A stretch of DNA of 64,000 nt from Algoriphagus resistens (GCF_001442615.1 NZ_LMXN01000014.1:62001-126000); one strand, 5' to 3'; shown: positions 23,016 through 32,033, counted from the stretch's first letter. The notes: generated by a model not told the origin, from the letters alone. Numbers and translations are program-made.

Positions 23016-24275
23016 ATGAGGACATATCTAAATCTAACATTTCTTGTCGCCTTGGCTTTTGCCTGCTCTCCTAAAGAACAAGAAGAAACCCTAATTGATT
23101 ATACTACACTTTCCGATGAGGAGCGATTGGAAATCGCTAAAGAAATAGCACAAGAAACGATTATTGTAGACGGGCATGTAGATTTGCCTTATCGAATGAA
23201 AGTAGGAGGATTTACTCTTCAGCGGGAAGTTTTGGATGTCTCGGTGCGAACTCCTGATGGTAATTTTGACTTTCCTAGAGCCAAAGAAGGAGGGCTTGAC
23301 GCTCCTTTTATGTCAATTTATATACCAGCGGGTCTCCAGCAGACCCCGGGCTCTTCTAAGGCACTAGCGGATTCTTTAATACGTATGACAGAACGATTGG
23401 CTGAAACTTTTCCGGATAAGTTTGCTATGGCTTATAGTCCTGCTGATGTGGAAGCTAATTTTTCCGAAGGTAAAATCTCCTTGCCGATGGGAATGGAAAA
23501 TGGTTCTGCGCTTGAAGATGATATTGCCAATGTGGCTTATTTTCAGGAAAGAGGAATACGCTACATTACTTTGACCCATGGCAAAGCCAATTTGATTGGG
23601 GATAGCAGTTATGATACTGTCAGACTGTACAATGGTTTGAGTGAATATGGCGAACAAGTAGTTGCTGAGATGAACCGGGTCGGGATTATGGTTGATCTTT
23701 CACACGTTTCAGATGATACATTCAAAGATGCTTTGGCCGTTACGAAAGTTCCTGCGATTGCATCGCATTCCTCTGTGAGAGCCATTACTCCTGGTTTTGA
23801 GCGGAATATGAATGATGGGCTGATTCAGGGTTTGGCTAAAAATGGAGGCGTGATGATGATCAATTTTGGTGGGACTTTTATTGATTCTGCCTATGCGGCG
23901 GGAGCTGATAAAGTGCGTGAACATCTGATCAATTATATGGCAGAAAATAATCTGAGTCGGAGTGATTCTTCTTTTAAAGCATATGCCTCGGAATATACGC
24001 AGGCCAATAATCCTTTTCCAACAGTGCAAAGAGTAGCGGACCATATCGACTATGTGAAAAACCTGGTTGGAATTGATTATATCGGTTTAGGGTCAGACTT
24101 TGATGGAGTAGGTGATTCCTTGCCTACTGGCCTGAAAGATGTGTCGATGTATCCTAATTTGATCGCGGAGCTTCTGAAGAGAGGCTACACAAGAGAAGAG
24201 ATCGAGAAAATATGCTATAAAAATGTATTTAGAGTTTGGAAGGCTGTGGAGGATTATGCTGCGAGCCAAAAGTAA
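23016..24275 (+). CDS. Membrane dipeptidase-like lipoprotein, peptidase family M19
   Basis: A 419-aa zinc dipeptidase of the renal dipeptidase family, acting on L-Xaa-D/L-Xaa dipeptides outside the cytoplasm. From ATG 23016 it starts with a lipoprotein signal (LVALAFAC, C17). Family motifs: IVDGHVDLPYRM for the first metal pair, GMENGSAL with the bridging Glu, LTHGKANLIGDS, MVDLSHVSDDTF for the His ligand, ASHSSVRAITPGFERNMND, and GLGSDFDGVGDSLPTGL. The frame extends to 22971 but ATG 23016 fits the signal peptide. Likely job: cleaving peptides or muropeptide fragments in the periplasm. It ends in a clear terminator. Confidence 0.94.
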   Translation: MRTYLNLTFLVALAFACSPKEQEETLIDYTTLSDEERLEIAKEIAQETIIVDGHVDLPYRMKVGGFTLQREVLDVSVRTPDGNFDFPRAKEGGLDAPFMSIYIPAGLQQTPGSSKALADSLIRMTERLAETFPDKFAMAYSPADVEANFSEGKISLPMGMENGSALEDDIANVAYFQERGIRYITLTHGKANLIGDSSYDTVRLYNGLSEYGEQVVAEMNRVGIMVDLSHVSDDTFKDALAVTKVPAIASHSSVRAITPGFERNMNDGLIQGLAKNGGVMMINFGGTFIDSAYAAGADKVREHLINYMAENNLSRSDSSFKAYASEYTQANNPFPTVQRVADHIDYVKNLVGIDYIGLGSDFDGVGDSLPTGLKDVSMYPNLIAELLKRGYTREEIEKICYKNVFRVWKAVEDYAASQK

Positions 24276-24300
24276 TTTTTGTTAATTAGTTAAAAGTTTG

Positions 24301-24336
24301 AGCCCTGCCTTCTTGATTGAAGCAGGGCTTTATTTT
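24301..24336 (+). terminator. Rho-independent terminator after the M19 dipeptidase
   Basis: Stem AGCCCTGC/GCAGGGCT with a 13-nt loop, followed by TTATTTT. It lies 25 bp past the stop codon. Confidence 0.85.
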
Positions 24337-24395
24337 GGAGCCAAATAGGCTTCCTTTCACCTGAGGCAAGCTTTAAAAAGTTCCTCTATCATTTG

Positions 24396-24824
24396 TTAAA
24401 CATAGTTTATAAGTCGTTTTTGATTGGATTCGGAATCTTGTAATGCCTGAATTTTGTACTGTAGTTCGGGAAAATCCATAGCCGGCTCCTTCATTTTTAC
24501 AAGGATTCTCATAATAGAGATATTGGCTTGAAACGCTTGATTCAATACGAGAGATAACCGCTACTTCTTGCTGAGTAAAAGCATAATGAGGGGTTCGTCT
24601 GCCTCCCTATCCTGAGGTCGCAATTGCGACTTCAGGTTTTTCCACTCCTGCTCAATCAACAGAAACTCTGCAGGGGACCAATGAAGATTTCTTTTTGTTT
24701 GCTCATATTGTCGTTTGGTAAATATCCCATACATTTCTGCAAAATCAGCGTCTAACAGGACTTTTTGATTTAGGATTTTATGAATGAGTAGTAAAATATC
24801 TTACGCTGCAAGGAGTGTGTTCAT
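24396..24824 (-). pseudogene. ORF6N-domain (KilA-N-related) protein, degraded
   Basis: Reading by eye on the minus strand, three segments in two frames match the ORF6N consensus. Frame A gives LNQKVLLDADFAEMYGIFTK and SPAEFLLIEQEWKNLKSQL; frame B gives GGRRTPHYAFTQQEVAVIS; frame A resumes with NQAFQANISIMRILVKMKE and a C-terminal coiled coil to a TAA at 24396. Frame A is interrupted by TAA at 24803 and TAG at 24563, and two compensating frameshifts are needed. Intact members are about 160-300 aa DNA-binding-like proteins found in prophages, islands and Bacteroidota chromosomes. This copy cannot give a full-length product. Confidence 0.85.
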
Positions 24825-25111
24825 CGGTGTAAAAATATAAAGGAGAAATAATGCTTTAAAAAACTATAAATCTAAACGGACATATAAAAAAGTTAAGGTA
24901 AACGCGCATTATGTCGTGAAATAATTAAAATCAGAAGATAATTCTGTCAATTTTGCATAGTTAAGGAAGTTTCTTGTTGATTTTCAGTCATTTTGACCGA
25001 AAAAAGTAATTGGAGGTTGTTTTGATAATAGAGGGTTTGAAGCTATGGGATAGATTGAATCTCACTGTCTCAATCTGTAAATTTAGATACCACTGATAAC
25101 CAACTATAACA
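24825..25111. other. Upstream region of clpB
   Basis: An AT-rich 287-bp region. A 7-bp inverted repeat AGATTGA (25052-25058) / TCAATCT (25070-25076) lies 36 bp before the clpB ATG. No CIRCE-type operator was seen. TAAATTTA at 25077-25084 resembles a -7 box with the last base changed. Confidence 0.35.
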
Positions 25112-27727
25112 ATGGACTTTAAACAATTCACTATAAAATCTCAGGAGGCGATCCAAAAGGCATTGGAGATCGCCTCTGCTGCAGGGCAACCGGCGATTGA
25201 ACCGACGCATCTTCTGAAGGGGATTCTTTCCGAGGATGAAAATGTAACGGATTTCTTATTTAAGCGATTGGGAACGAGCAAACAATTGATCAGCCAAAAG
25301 CTGGAGGATCAACTAGCTAAACTGCCTAAAGTAACCGGCGGTCAACAGCCGTATCTTTCCAACTATTCCAATCAGGTGCTAACCAAAGCAAAGGACTATC
25401 TTAAAACCTTTGGGGACGAGTATGTGGCAATAGAGCATCTGTTGCTTGCTATTTTGGCGAGCGGGGATGCAGCAGGGAATATTTTAAAAGATCAGGGGAT
25501 TTCCGAGAAGCCTTTGATCGAAGCTATCAAGGAACTTAGAAAAGGTAATAAAGTGACCGATCCAAACGCAGAAAGCAAGTATCAGGCGCTGGAGAAATAC
25601 TCCAAAAACCTGAATGAAATGGCTAAAAAAGGGAAGATTGATCCTGTGATTGGCCGAGATGAGGAGATTCGTAGGGTACTTCAAATTCTTGCTAGAAGAA
25701 CCAAAAACAATCCCATCCTTTTAGGAGAACCTGGCGTAGGTAAAACTGCAATCGTAGAAGGATTGGCTCAAAGAATAGTGTCTGGTGACGTGCCTGAGAA
25801 TTTGAAATCAAAGACTTTGATCTCTTTGGACATGGGGCTGCTCGTCGCTGGAGCCAAGTACAAAGGTGAATTTGAGGAACGATTAAAAGCTGTGATCAAA
25901 GAGGTCACCGACGCAGAGGGCGAAATTATTCTTTTCATCGATGAGATACATACACTGATCGGCGCAGGTGGAGGAGGTGAAGGAGCCATGGACGCAGCTA
26001 ACTTGTTGAAACCTGCTTTGGCTAGAGGAGAGCTCCATGCGATCGGAGCCACCACGCTTAAAGAGTATCAGAAATACATTGAGAAAGACAAAGCACTTGA
26101 GAGGAGATTCCAATCTGTGATAGTAGATGAACCTGACGCTGCAGATGCGATTTCCATTCTTCGGGGAATCAAGGATAAGTATGAGCTTCACCATGGAGTG
26201 CGGATCAAGGATGATGCGGTGATTGCAGCAGTGGAGCTTTCGCAACGATATATTTCTGATCGTTTCTTGCCTGATAAAGCCATTGATTTGATGGATGAGG
26301 CCGCGGCTAAGCTGAGGATGGAAATTGATTCTTTGCCTCAGGAGCTCGATGAACTGAATCGTCGAATCATGCAGCTGGAGATCGAGCGAGAGGCTATCCG
26401 TAGAGAAAAGAACAAAGACAAAGAAACTGTTCTGAGTAAGGAATTAGCGGAATTGGCAGAAAAACGTGATAGCGTCAAAGCGAAATGGGAAAGCGAAAAA
26501 GCCGTTATTACGGGCATTCAACGTGAAAAAGAGCGGATTGATAATTATAAACTGGAGGCTGAGCAGGCTGAACGAGCTGGAGATTTCGGTAAGGTAGCCG
26601 AGATCCGATATGGAAAGATTGGAGAGGCTGAGCAAAAACTGGAATCTTTCAAATCTCAATTGGCTGAAATGCAGGCGGGCTCGCCATTGCTGAAAGAGGA
26701 AGTTGATCAGGAGGATATCGCTGCTGTGGTGTCCAAGTGGACGGGAATCCCGATGAACAAAATGATCCAATCCGAGCGGGAGAAATTGCTCCATTTAGAG
26801 GAAGAGCTTGGGAGACGGGTTGCTGGTCAGAAAGAGGCGATCACGGCTCTTTCTGATGCTGTGCGAAGAAGCCGGGCTGGACTACAGGATCCGAAGCGTC
26901 CTATTGGAAGCTTTATCTTTATGGGGACAACCGGTGTGGGTAAAACCGAGCTTGCGAAGGCTTTGGCAGAATATCTCTTCAATGACGAAAATGCCATGGT
27001 GCGGATTGATATGTCTGAATATCAGGAAAGACATGCAGTCAGCCGTTTGGTAGGCGCGCCTCCAGGCTATGTTGGATACGATGAAGGTGGTCAGTTGACT
27101 GAGGCAGTTCGAAGAAAGCCTTACTCAGTGATCCTGCTGGATGAGATCGAGAAAGCCCATCCGGATGTGTTCAATATTCTCTTGCAGGTCTTAGATGATG
27201 GTCGATTGACTGATAATAAAGGGCGGGTAGCAAATTTCAAAAACACGATAATTATCTTGACCACTAATATTGGTTCACACCTGATCCAGGAGAGGTTTGC
27301 TGAAATGGAAGAGTGGAATAAAGAGGATGTTTTGGAAAAGACCAAAACTGAAGTTTATGAGCTTTTGAAAAAGGCAGTACGTCCTGAGTTCTTGAACAGG
27401 ATAGATGAAACGATCATGTTTGAGCCTTTGAACAAGCAGATTATCCGAAAGATCGTGGACATTCAGTGGAAGGAAATCCAGCATCGTTTGGCTGAATCTG
27501 GTATTGAGATCGAAGCTACTAAGGAAGTGTTGGATTACCTGGGTGAGGTAGGTTTTGATGCCAATTTCGGTGCAAGGCCGCTTAAAAGGACCATGCAACG
27601 GTTGGTATTGAATGAATTGTCCAAACAGATTCTGGCAGGCTATATAAAAAATGATTCTGCCGTCTTGGTGGATCTGGATGCAGATAAGCAGGTGTATTTC
27701 AAAAATGTGGAAACTGCAGAGTTGTAA
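25112..27727 (+). CDS. clpB: ATP-dependent disaggregase ClpB
   Basis: Hsp100 chaperone that pulls polypeptides from aggregates, working with the DnaK system; the dnaJ and grpE partners are at 45 kb. The 871-aa protein has, in order: the Clp N-domain with two repeats (1-145), AAA1 with Walker A GEPGVGKT near 205-212 and Walker B LFIDEIHTLIGAG, the long middle coiled coil (about 410-520, DELNRRIMQLEIEREAIRREK in pieces), and AAA2 with GTTGVGKT near 604-611, LLDEIEKAHPDVFN, and arginine sensor FGARPLKR. Full-length ClpB and not ClpA, because the middle domain is long. Monocistronic with its own terminator. Confidence 0.98.
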   Translation: MDFKQFTIKSQEAIQKALEIASAAGQPAIEPTHLLKGILSEDENVTDFLFKRLGTSKQLISQKLEDQLAKLPKVTGGQQPYLSNYSNQVLTKAKDYLKTFGDEYVAIEHLLLAILASGDAAGNILKDQGISEKPLIEAIKELRKGNKVTDPNAESKYQALEKYSKNLNEMAKKGKIDPVIGRDEEIRRVLQILARRTKNNPILLGEPGVGKTAIVEGLAQRIVSGDVPENLKSKTLISLDMGLLVAGAKYKGEFEERLKAVIKEVTDAEGEIILFIDEIHTLIGAGGGGEGAMDAANLLKPALARGELHAIGATTLKEYQKYIEKDKALERRFQSVIVDEPDAADAISILRGIKDKYELHHGVRIKDDAVIAAVELSQRYISDRFLPDKAIDLMDEAAAKLRMEIDSLPQELDELNRRIMQLEIEREAIRREKNKDKETVLSKELAELAEKRDSVKAKWESEKAVITGIQREKERIDNYKLEAEQAERAGDFGKVAEIRYGKIGEAEQKLESFKSQLAEMQAGSPLLKEEVDQEDIAAVVSKWTGIPMNKMIQSEREKLLHLEEELGRRVAGQKEAITALSDAVRRSRAGLQDPKRPIGSFIFMGTTGVGKTELAKALAEYLFNDENAMVRIDMSEYQERHAVSRLVGAPPGYVGYDEGGQLTEAVRRKPYSVILLDEIEKAHPDVFNILLQVLDDGRLTDNKGRVANFKNTIIILTTNIGSHLIQERFAEMEEWNKEDVLEKTKTEVYELLKKAVRPEFLNRIDETIMFEPLNKQIIRKIVDIQWKEIQHRLAESGIEIEATKEVLDYLGEVGFDANFGARPLKRTMQRLVLNELSKQILAGYIKNDSAVLVDLDADKQVYFKNVETAEL

Positions 27728-27750
27728 ACATTAGTATGTTTAACCATTAA

Positions 27751-27789
27751 AACCCTTGAAGCCGATAAAGCTTCATGGGTTTTTTTTTT
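27751..27789 (+). terminator. Rho-independent terminator after clpB
   Basis: Stem AACCC-TTGAAGC / GCTTCAT-GGGTT (one T-T mismatch), then a run of ten T. It starts 24 bp past the stop. Confidence 0.85.
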
Positions 27790-27797
27790 CCAGATTC

Positions 27798-28466
27798 TTA
27801 AGCCCTAATCCAGTCCAAATAATTCCCCGTTTGTATGGTTTCATAACTGGCATCTGGATAGGCTTTCCCCAGGTTGCTGGAGATTTGGAGGGCTTACTTT
27901 TTTGATAATTGAATTCGTAAGCCCGAAGCAGATCACCTTCTTCTTCCACACAGTCGATTTCCTGCTGGTCGTATGTGCTCCAGAAATAATTGTTGCAGTG
28001 GACATGACATTTGGGCAAATTCCATTTGTGCCAAAGGATAAAGGAATAAGGTGTTTTTCCTTCCAACTAAGGGCTCGCCTACTTACTGGTGCACGTCAAA
28101 AGAAGAAGAAGCCGTTGCAATCACACGAATCCCGTCGATACTATCCACCATCAACTTCAGTATCATACCAATGTCAGGAATATGCTGCTCCTCGTCGACG
28201 ACTAGCAAGTTTTTGCCAGCCAGTAAGCGACTGTAGTTCGCCACTGATCTTTCTTGTAAAAGCCCGGTATCGAGCACATCCTCTCCATTTAGTATCAAGC
28301 TTTTCTGGGGATCTACATTCTCGGTAAATTTGCGCACGAGCGCGGTTTTCCCAGATCTGCGCGGACCATGGATCATCAGTACCTTATTTGGCATGGGTTT
28401 CCGATTAAAATCGGCTTGTAATGCTCTGGGAATGTTTTGCACTATTTTTTTTTGAAATACATACAA
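27798..28466 (-). pseudogene. DUF4143-type AAA ATPase, degraded and internally deleted
   Basis: The first 127 codons (28466 to 28083) encode the N-terminal ATPase: Walker A HGPRRSGKTALVRK, Walker B KNLLVVDEEQHI, and sensor RVIATASSSFDVHQ. A TAA stop follows, after which the same frame continues VGEPLVGRKNTLFLYPLAQMEF, exactly as in intact members. It then jumps to the family C-terminus (NNYFWSTYDQQEIDCVEEEG...AYEFNYQKSK), leaving out roughly the central 200 residues, and a frameshift near 27855 is needed to reach AYPDASYETIQTGNYLDW and the TAA at 27798. So there is at least one nonsense change, one large deletion and one frameshift. Intact proteins are about 380-420 aa; many sit in defence or mobile contexts, and their role is unclear. 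Confidence 0.85.
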
Positions 28467-28490
28467 AGTAACTCCTTGAGGAAAAAAGAA

Positions 28491-28522
28491 AACTGACGGT
28501 ATTTACATTAATACCGTCAGTT
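28491..28522. repeat. Perfect 12-bp inverted repeat between ATPase pseudogene and CPXCG gene
   Basis: AACTGACGGTAT (28491-28502) and ATACCGTCAGTT (28511-28522) form a perfect palindrome around an 8-nt loop. It ends only 4 bp before the ATG of the CPXCG gene and is not followed by a T-run. It could be an operator, an RNA hairpin masking the start codon, or a remnant of mobile DNA. Confidence 0.6.
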
Positions 28523-28526
28523 GAAG

Positions 28527-28733
28527 ATGATGATGTATTTCATTATCCTGAAGCTAGAACATTACTTTCAATGTCCCTGCTGCTTAGCAGAGACTTCTAT
28601 GTTAATAGATTTCTCCATACCCACGCAACAGTACATCGAAGACTTCGGAATTTGCTGCAACCCGATCGAAGTCGGGGTTGCAGTTGAGGAAAATGAAATT
28701 GTTTCTTTCGAAGCAAAATCAATTGAGCGATAG
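28527..28733 (+). CDS. CPXCG-motif cysteine-rich protein (small zinc-ribbon-like)
   Basis: A 68-aa protein matching the CPXCG family (PF14255 type). The core reads LEHYFQCPCCLAETSMLID, then QQYIEDFGICCNPIEVGV, with two cysteine pairs (CPCC and CC) able to bind one metal ion, and ends VSFEAKSIER. The usual CPYC is CPCC here. Three ATG codons (28527, 28530, 28533) could start it; family members usually begin close to LEHYFQC, so about ten residues may be leader. The start abuts a perfect inverted repeat (28491-28522), and its stop is 1 bp from the end of the convergent gene. Function of the family is not known. Confidence 0.8.
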   Translation: MMMYFIILKLEHYFQCPCCLAETSMLIDFSIPTQQYIEDFGICCNPIEVGVAVEENEIVSFEAKSIER

Positions 28734-28734
28734 C

Positions 28735-29136
28735 TTATTCAGTTTCCTTTTGTAAAGTGATTTTACCTAAGTCCTTTGGTAATTTGTTTGTCTTCACTAC
28801 CACTTCCGTAGATTCGTATTCGGTCATGGAGATTGTTAAGGTTACACTTTCTTCTTCGAAGTATTGCAAATCCATGCTAAAAACTCCATCTATATCTGCC
28901 ACTGTTCCGGTATCCGTATCCTTGACAATAATGACAGCGCCTGGTATAGGCTTTTTATCCGGAGATAAAATCAACCCTTTTACTGTTTTGTCAGATTTCA
29001 GTTCCTTTTCTGTAGCAGCGGTAAGTTGCGTAGCTGAAAAGATTACACCTCCTAAGAAAAGGATGAAAATGGACAAAATACCCATAGTTAACCTTCTTAG
29101 TTTTATTTTTTGGGATTCAATCAACGTTTTTTTCAT
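28735..29136 (-). CDS. Secreted carboxypeptidase-D-regulatory-like beta-sandwich protein (orphan)
   Basis: A 133-aa protein with a signal peptide or anchor (hydrophobic LTMGILSIFILFLGGVIF) followed by a single CarboxypepD_reg-like domain: VKGLILSPDKKPIPGAVIIV, GTVADIDGVFSMDL and a C-terminal LPKDLGKITLQKE. This domain normally forms the N-terminus of SusC-type TonB-dependent receptors, but here no plug or barrel follows. A second protein of the same build lies at 31578-31949, on the other side of the dipeptidyl peptidase gene. It may be an accessory subunit of the surface protein cluster; the exact role is unknown. Confidence 0.75.
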   Translation of the reverse strand: MKKTLIESQKIKLRRLTMGILSIFILFLGGVIFSATQLTAATEKELKSDKTVKGLILSPDKKPIPGAVIIVKDTDTGTVADIDGVFSMDLQYFEEESVTLTISMTEYESTEVVVKTNKLPKDLGKITLQKETE

Positions 29137-29199
29137 AGATTTACTAATTTTTAATAGTAAGAAATATAAAATAGTTTATAAATCCTAATCTTTTGATAA

Positions 29200-31434
29200 T
29201 TAATTAACTGGCGTGTGCTCTATTAAATAATTTGTCAATAATGTGTACAAGTGAAGGCTCGTTCCAACTCCTTCGTAGATACCATGGGAGCGGTTGGGAT
29301 AAGGCATCATCTGGAATTGCTTATTGTGTTTTATCAGCTCGTTTATCAGCATTTCCGCCCCTTGGTAATGCACGTTGTCATCACCTGTGCCATGTACAAT
29401 CAACAGATTTCCTTCCAGATTTTTGGCATACGTGATAGGAGATCCGTTTACAAAATCTTCCATATTTTCCTGTGGTAAGCCCATGTATCTTTCTTGGTAA
29501 ATATTGTCATAGATCAGTTGATTCGAAACAGCAGCTACAGACATTCCTGTTTGGTAAACCTCTGGGAATTTAAACATCAGATTTAGCGTCATGGACCCTC
29601 CACCGCTCCATCCCCAAACGGCAACCCGGCTTTCATCCAGGTAAGGAAGTTTCAGCAGTTCTTTGGCTGCCTGACCCTGATCTAAGGTATTGATCACTCC
29701 GATTTTTCTATAGATACTTTTCCTCCATTCACTACCTTTGAGTGTTGGCGTGCCTCGATTATCCATATCGATAATGAAATAGCCTTTTTGGGCGAGCATA
29801 ATATTGTAAAGACCGACCTGAGTATCTGTAGCAACGGTGCTCCAAGGCTCGCCATAGACATGGAAAAGGACAGGATATTTCTTTGACTCATCGAAATCAA
29901 CCGGGTAAATCACTCTTGCGTCCAGTGTCACACCTTCCGAAGTGGTTACCGTGGTAAATTTGATATCGGGAGTTTTAAGTGAAGCCAGTTTGGCTTTGTA
30001 AGCTTCATTTTCTACTAAGTTCTTTACTGTTTCATGGGCGGGCAAGGAAACAAGTCTTGTGGTTAAAGGCTCACTTGTGCTTTGATGATTATGAATAGCT
30101 ACTTGACCATTTGGAGCAATATCGTATGTATTAACTCCATCAAAAGCTTCCGGAGTAACACGTCTAAGTTTTCCTTTGCCTTCCAGGTCAATGGCATAAA
30201 GGTAGCGTTGAGTGGCATTATTAGGAGAAGCGATAAAGAACACTTCTTTGTTTGAAAGACCTCCAAATGAAGCAACATCAAATTCTCCAGGTGTGATTAA
30301 AGTCTTCATACCCGTAGCTATTTCAACTTTGTAAATATGTCTCCAGCCATCATTTTCCGTCATTCTGAGAAAGGCTTTTCCATCATCCACTAGTGTGAGA
30401 CTATTGTCGCTCCAGCCATATCGGGAAAGATCAGGATATGCCAAATCCACCCAAGTCTTCTCAGTTTCCACGTAAATTTTTTTTAATTCTGCATTCGAAG
30501 GCTTGTAAGTCCAGATAGTCAATTGGTTTTGCTTACGATTCATCTGCTGAATCAATAGCAGATCAGGATTGATCCATTGCATCCCAGGCAAGTAATTTTC
30601 CTTTTCTCCTCCTGGAATCAGAATCCACTTGGTTTTTTGCGAAGCCATATCAATAAGGCCGATTTTAGCTCCGGCGGGTTCTTCCCCGACTTTGGGATAT
30701 TGCAATGGAATAGGTTTGGAATAAACAGAATCCGTATTGTTGATCATGTAAAATGTACCAATTTTCGAAGCATCAATCTGCCAGAAAGCAATGTGCATGG
30801 CATTCGGACTCCAGGCAAAACCATCCCGCTTTCCAAATTCTTCCTCATAAGCCCAATCGAAGGTTCCGTTGATGACCTTGTCGGTGCCGTCCTTGGTAAG
30901 CTGTGTGATTTCCCCTGTAGAGAAATTTTCTTTGTACAGGTTGAATTTTTGGACATAAGCTACGTATTTGTTGTCATCCGAAAATTTTGCAAACATCAGC
31001 GAGGAGGGCTCAAATTCTTTTCCCAATTGCTTTAATTCTTTGCTTGCCAGATCATAAACCCAATAATCACCTTTGGTATTGGACCTCCAGACACGGCTGG
31101 AATTAGTGAAAATCAATACTTTGCTGCCGTCATCGGAAAGGCTGAATGATTCGATCCTGAAAGGCTTTCCATTACTTTGCAAAGCCGAACCAGGGACAAA
31201 AATGCTTTTCTCTAAACTTTGACTATCCCATCTTGTCAATTCATTCCCGTTTTCTACGGTGACATAAGCCTCACCGTTTTCAATCCATTGGATGGGCTGT
31301 AGTCTTTCCTGAGCAAACTCACTTGAAGCGTAGATCTGTTCTAAAGAGAGAAGATCTTCTTGTTGAGCAAAAGCGGAACCTGCAACTAGCACGAATAGAA
31401 AAACTATGCAATAGAATTGTCTTGGAAAATGCAT
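29200..31434 (-). CDS. Dipeptidyl peptidase IV, S9 family
   Basis: Periplasmic serine exopeptidase removing Xaa-Pro or Xaa-Ala dipeptides from peptide N-termini. From ATG 31434 (744 aa) there is a signal peptide (IVFLFVLVAGSAFAQQ), a DPPIV-type eight-bladed propeller with the substrate-anchoring double glutamate in DWAYEEEFGKRDGFAW, then the alpha/beta hydrolase with S610 in GWSGGGS, D685 in HGTGDDNVH and H717 in NRSHGIYEG. The DDNVH and AYEEEF patterns point to DPP IV rather than prolyl oligopeptidase. A TTG at 31440 is an alternative start. Flanked on both sides by orphan beta-sandwich proteins; with the M19 dipeptidase it suggests peptide scavenging. Confidence 0.95.
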   Translation of the reverse strand: MHFPRQFYCIVFLFVLVAGSAFAQQEDLLSLEQIYASSEFAQERLQPIQWIENGEAYVTVENGNELTRWDSQSLEKSIFVPGSALQSNGKPFRIESFSLSDDGSKVLIFTNSSRVWRSNTKGDYWVYDLASKELKQLGKEFEPSSLMFAKFSDDNKYVAYVQKFNLYKENFSTGEITQLTKDGTDKVINGTFDWAYEEEFGKRDGFAWSPNAMHIAFWQIDASKIGTFYMINNTDSVYSKPIPLQYPKVGEEPAGAKIGLIDMASQKTKWILIPGGEKENYLPGMQWINPDLLLIQQMNRKQNQLTIWTYKPSNAELKKIYVETEKTWVDLAYPDLSRYGWSDNSLTLVDDGKAFLRMTENDGWRHIYKVEIATGMKTLITPGEFDVASFGGLSNKEVFFIASPNNATQRYLYAIDLEGKGKLRRVTPEAFDGVNTYDIAPNGQVAIHNHQSTSEPLTTRLVSLPAHETVKNLVENEAYKAKLASLKTPDIKFTTVTTSEGVTLDARVIYPVDFDESKKYPVLFHVYGEPWSTVATDTQVGLYNIMLAQKGYFIIDMDNRGTPTLKGSEWRKSIYRKIGVINTLDQGQAAKELLKLPYLDESRVAVWGWSGGGSMTLNLMFKFPEVYQTGMSVAAVSNQLIYDNIYQERYMGLPQENMEDFVNGSPITYAKNLEGNLLIVHGTGDDNVHYQGAEMLINELIKHNKQFQMMPYPNRSHGIYEGVGTSLHLYTLLTNYLIEHTPVN

Positions 31435-31577
31435 GAACAATTGGGTTTAAACTGAAGTCTTCAAAAATAAGGGAATATCCCAAGACTTTTCATTAGAGGT
31501 CAATGCAAAAGAAAAACAAGTCAATTTGACCTGTTTTATGCTTTTCCTGATTAGGTGAATTTCCTGTTTTTGGATAG

Positions 31578-31949
31578 CTACTTTAAAAGGGCATCTTTCA
31601 ATTTGATCTGGCCAAGGGACTTTGGCAGATCTATAATTTTCAGGTCCACTGATTTGGTTTCCTTTCCAATATAGTGCAACATTAAAGTAACACCTTTTTT
31701 GGTGAAAAGGCTTAGATCTAATTCGAAAAAGCCATTTGCGTCGGAAACAGTACCCGTAGTTGTGCCCTCCACAATTACGGTGGCGCCGATTATTGGAGAA
31801 GCATCCTTGTTAATAATTTGACCTCTCACAATAGGTGTTGCTGTCGGTTTATCCATTTTTTGGGCAATAGATTCTTGGCTGAGACTAAGGCAGCAGAAAA
31901 TTCCTATAAAAAAGAAAATGCGAGGGAAATTCGATGCTGAAGTATCCAT
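31578..31949 (-). CDS. Secreted carboxypeptidase-D-regulatory-like beta-sandwich protein (second copy)
   Basis: A 123-aa protein with a signal peptide (IFFFIGIFCCLSLS, cleavage near SIAQ) and one beta-sandwich domain: VRGQIINKDASPIIGATVIV, TTGTVSDANGFFELDL and the end LPKSLGQIKLKD. Architecture, length and the final LPKxLGxIxL motif match the 28735-29136 protein, so the two are probable paralogues, diverged in sequence. The family normally caps TonB-dependent receptors. It lies between the DPP IV gene and a DUF5916 barrel gene on the same strand. Confidence 0.75.
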   Translation of the reverse strand: MDTSASNFPRIFFFIGIFCCLSLSQESIAQKMDKPTATPIVRGQIINKDASPIIGATVIVEGTTTGTVSDANGFFELDLSLFTKKGVTLMLHYIGKETKSVDLKIIDLPKSLGQIKLKDALLK

Positions 31950-32033
31950 GGATCTGAAAAGTAAAAATCAATGAAATGAATTAACTATAAATCTTGGTCT
32001 AAATCAAGTTTATGAATGTTATTAGCTTATTTT

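Noticed and set aside
24825..25111. CIRCE/HrcA-type heat-shock operator before clpB
   Set aside because: No TTAGCACTC-like inverted repeat; the only inverted repeat (AGATTGA/TCAATCT) is short and could be chance.
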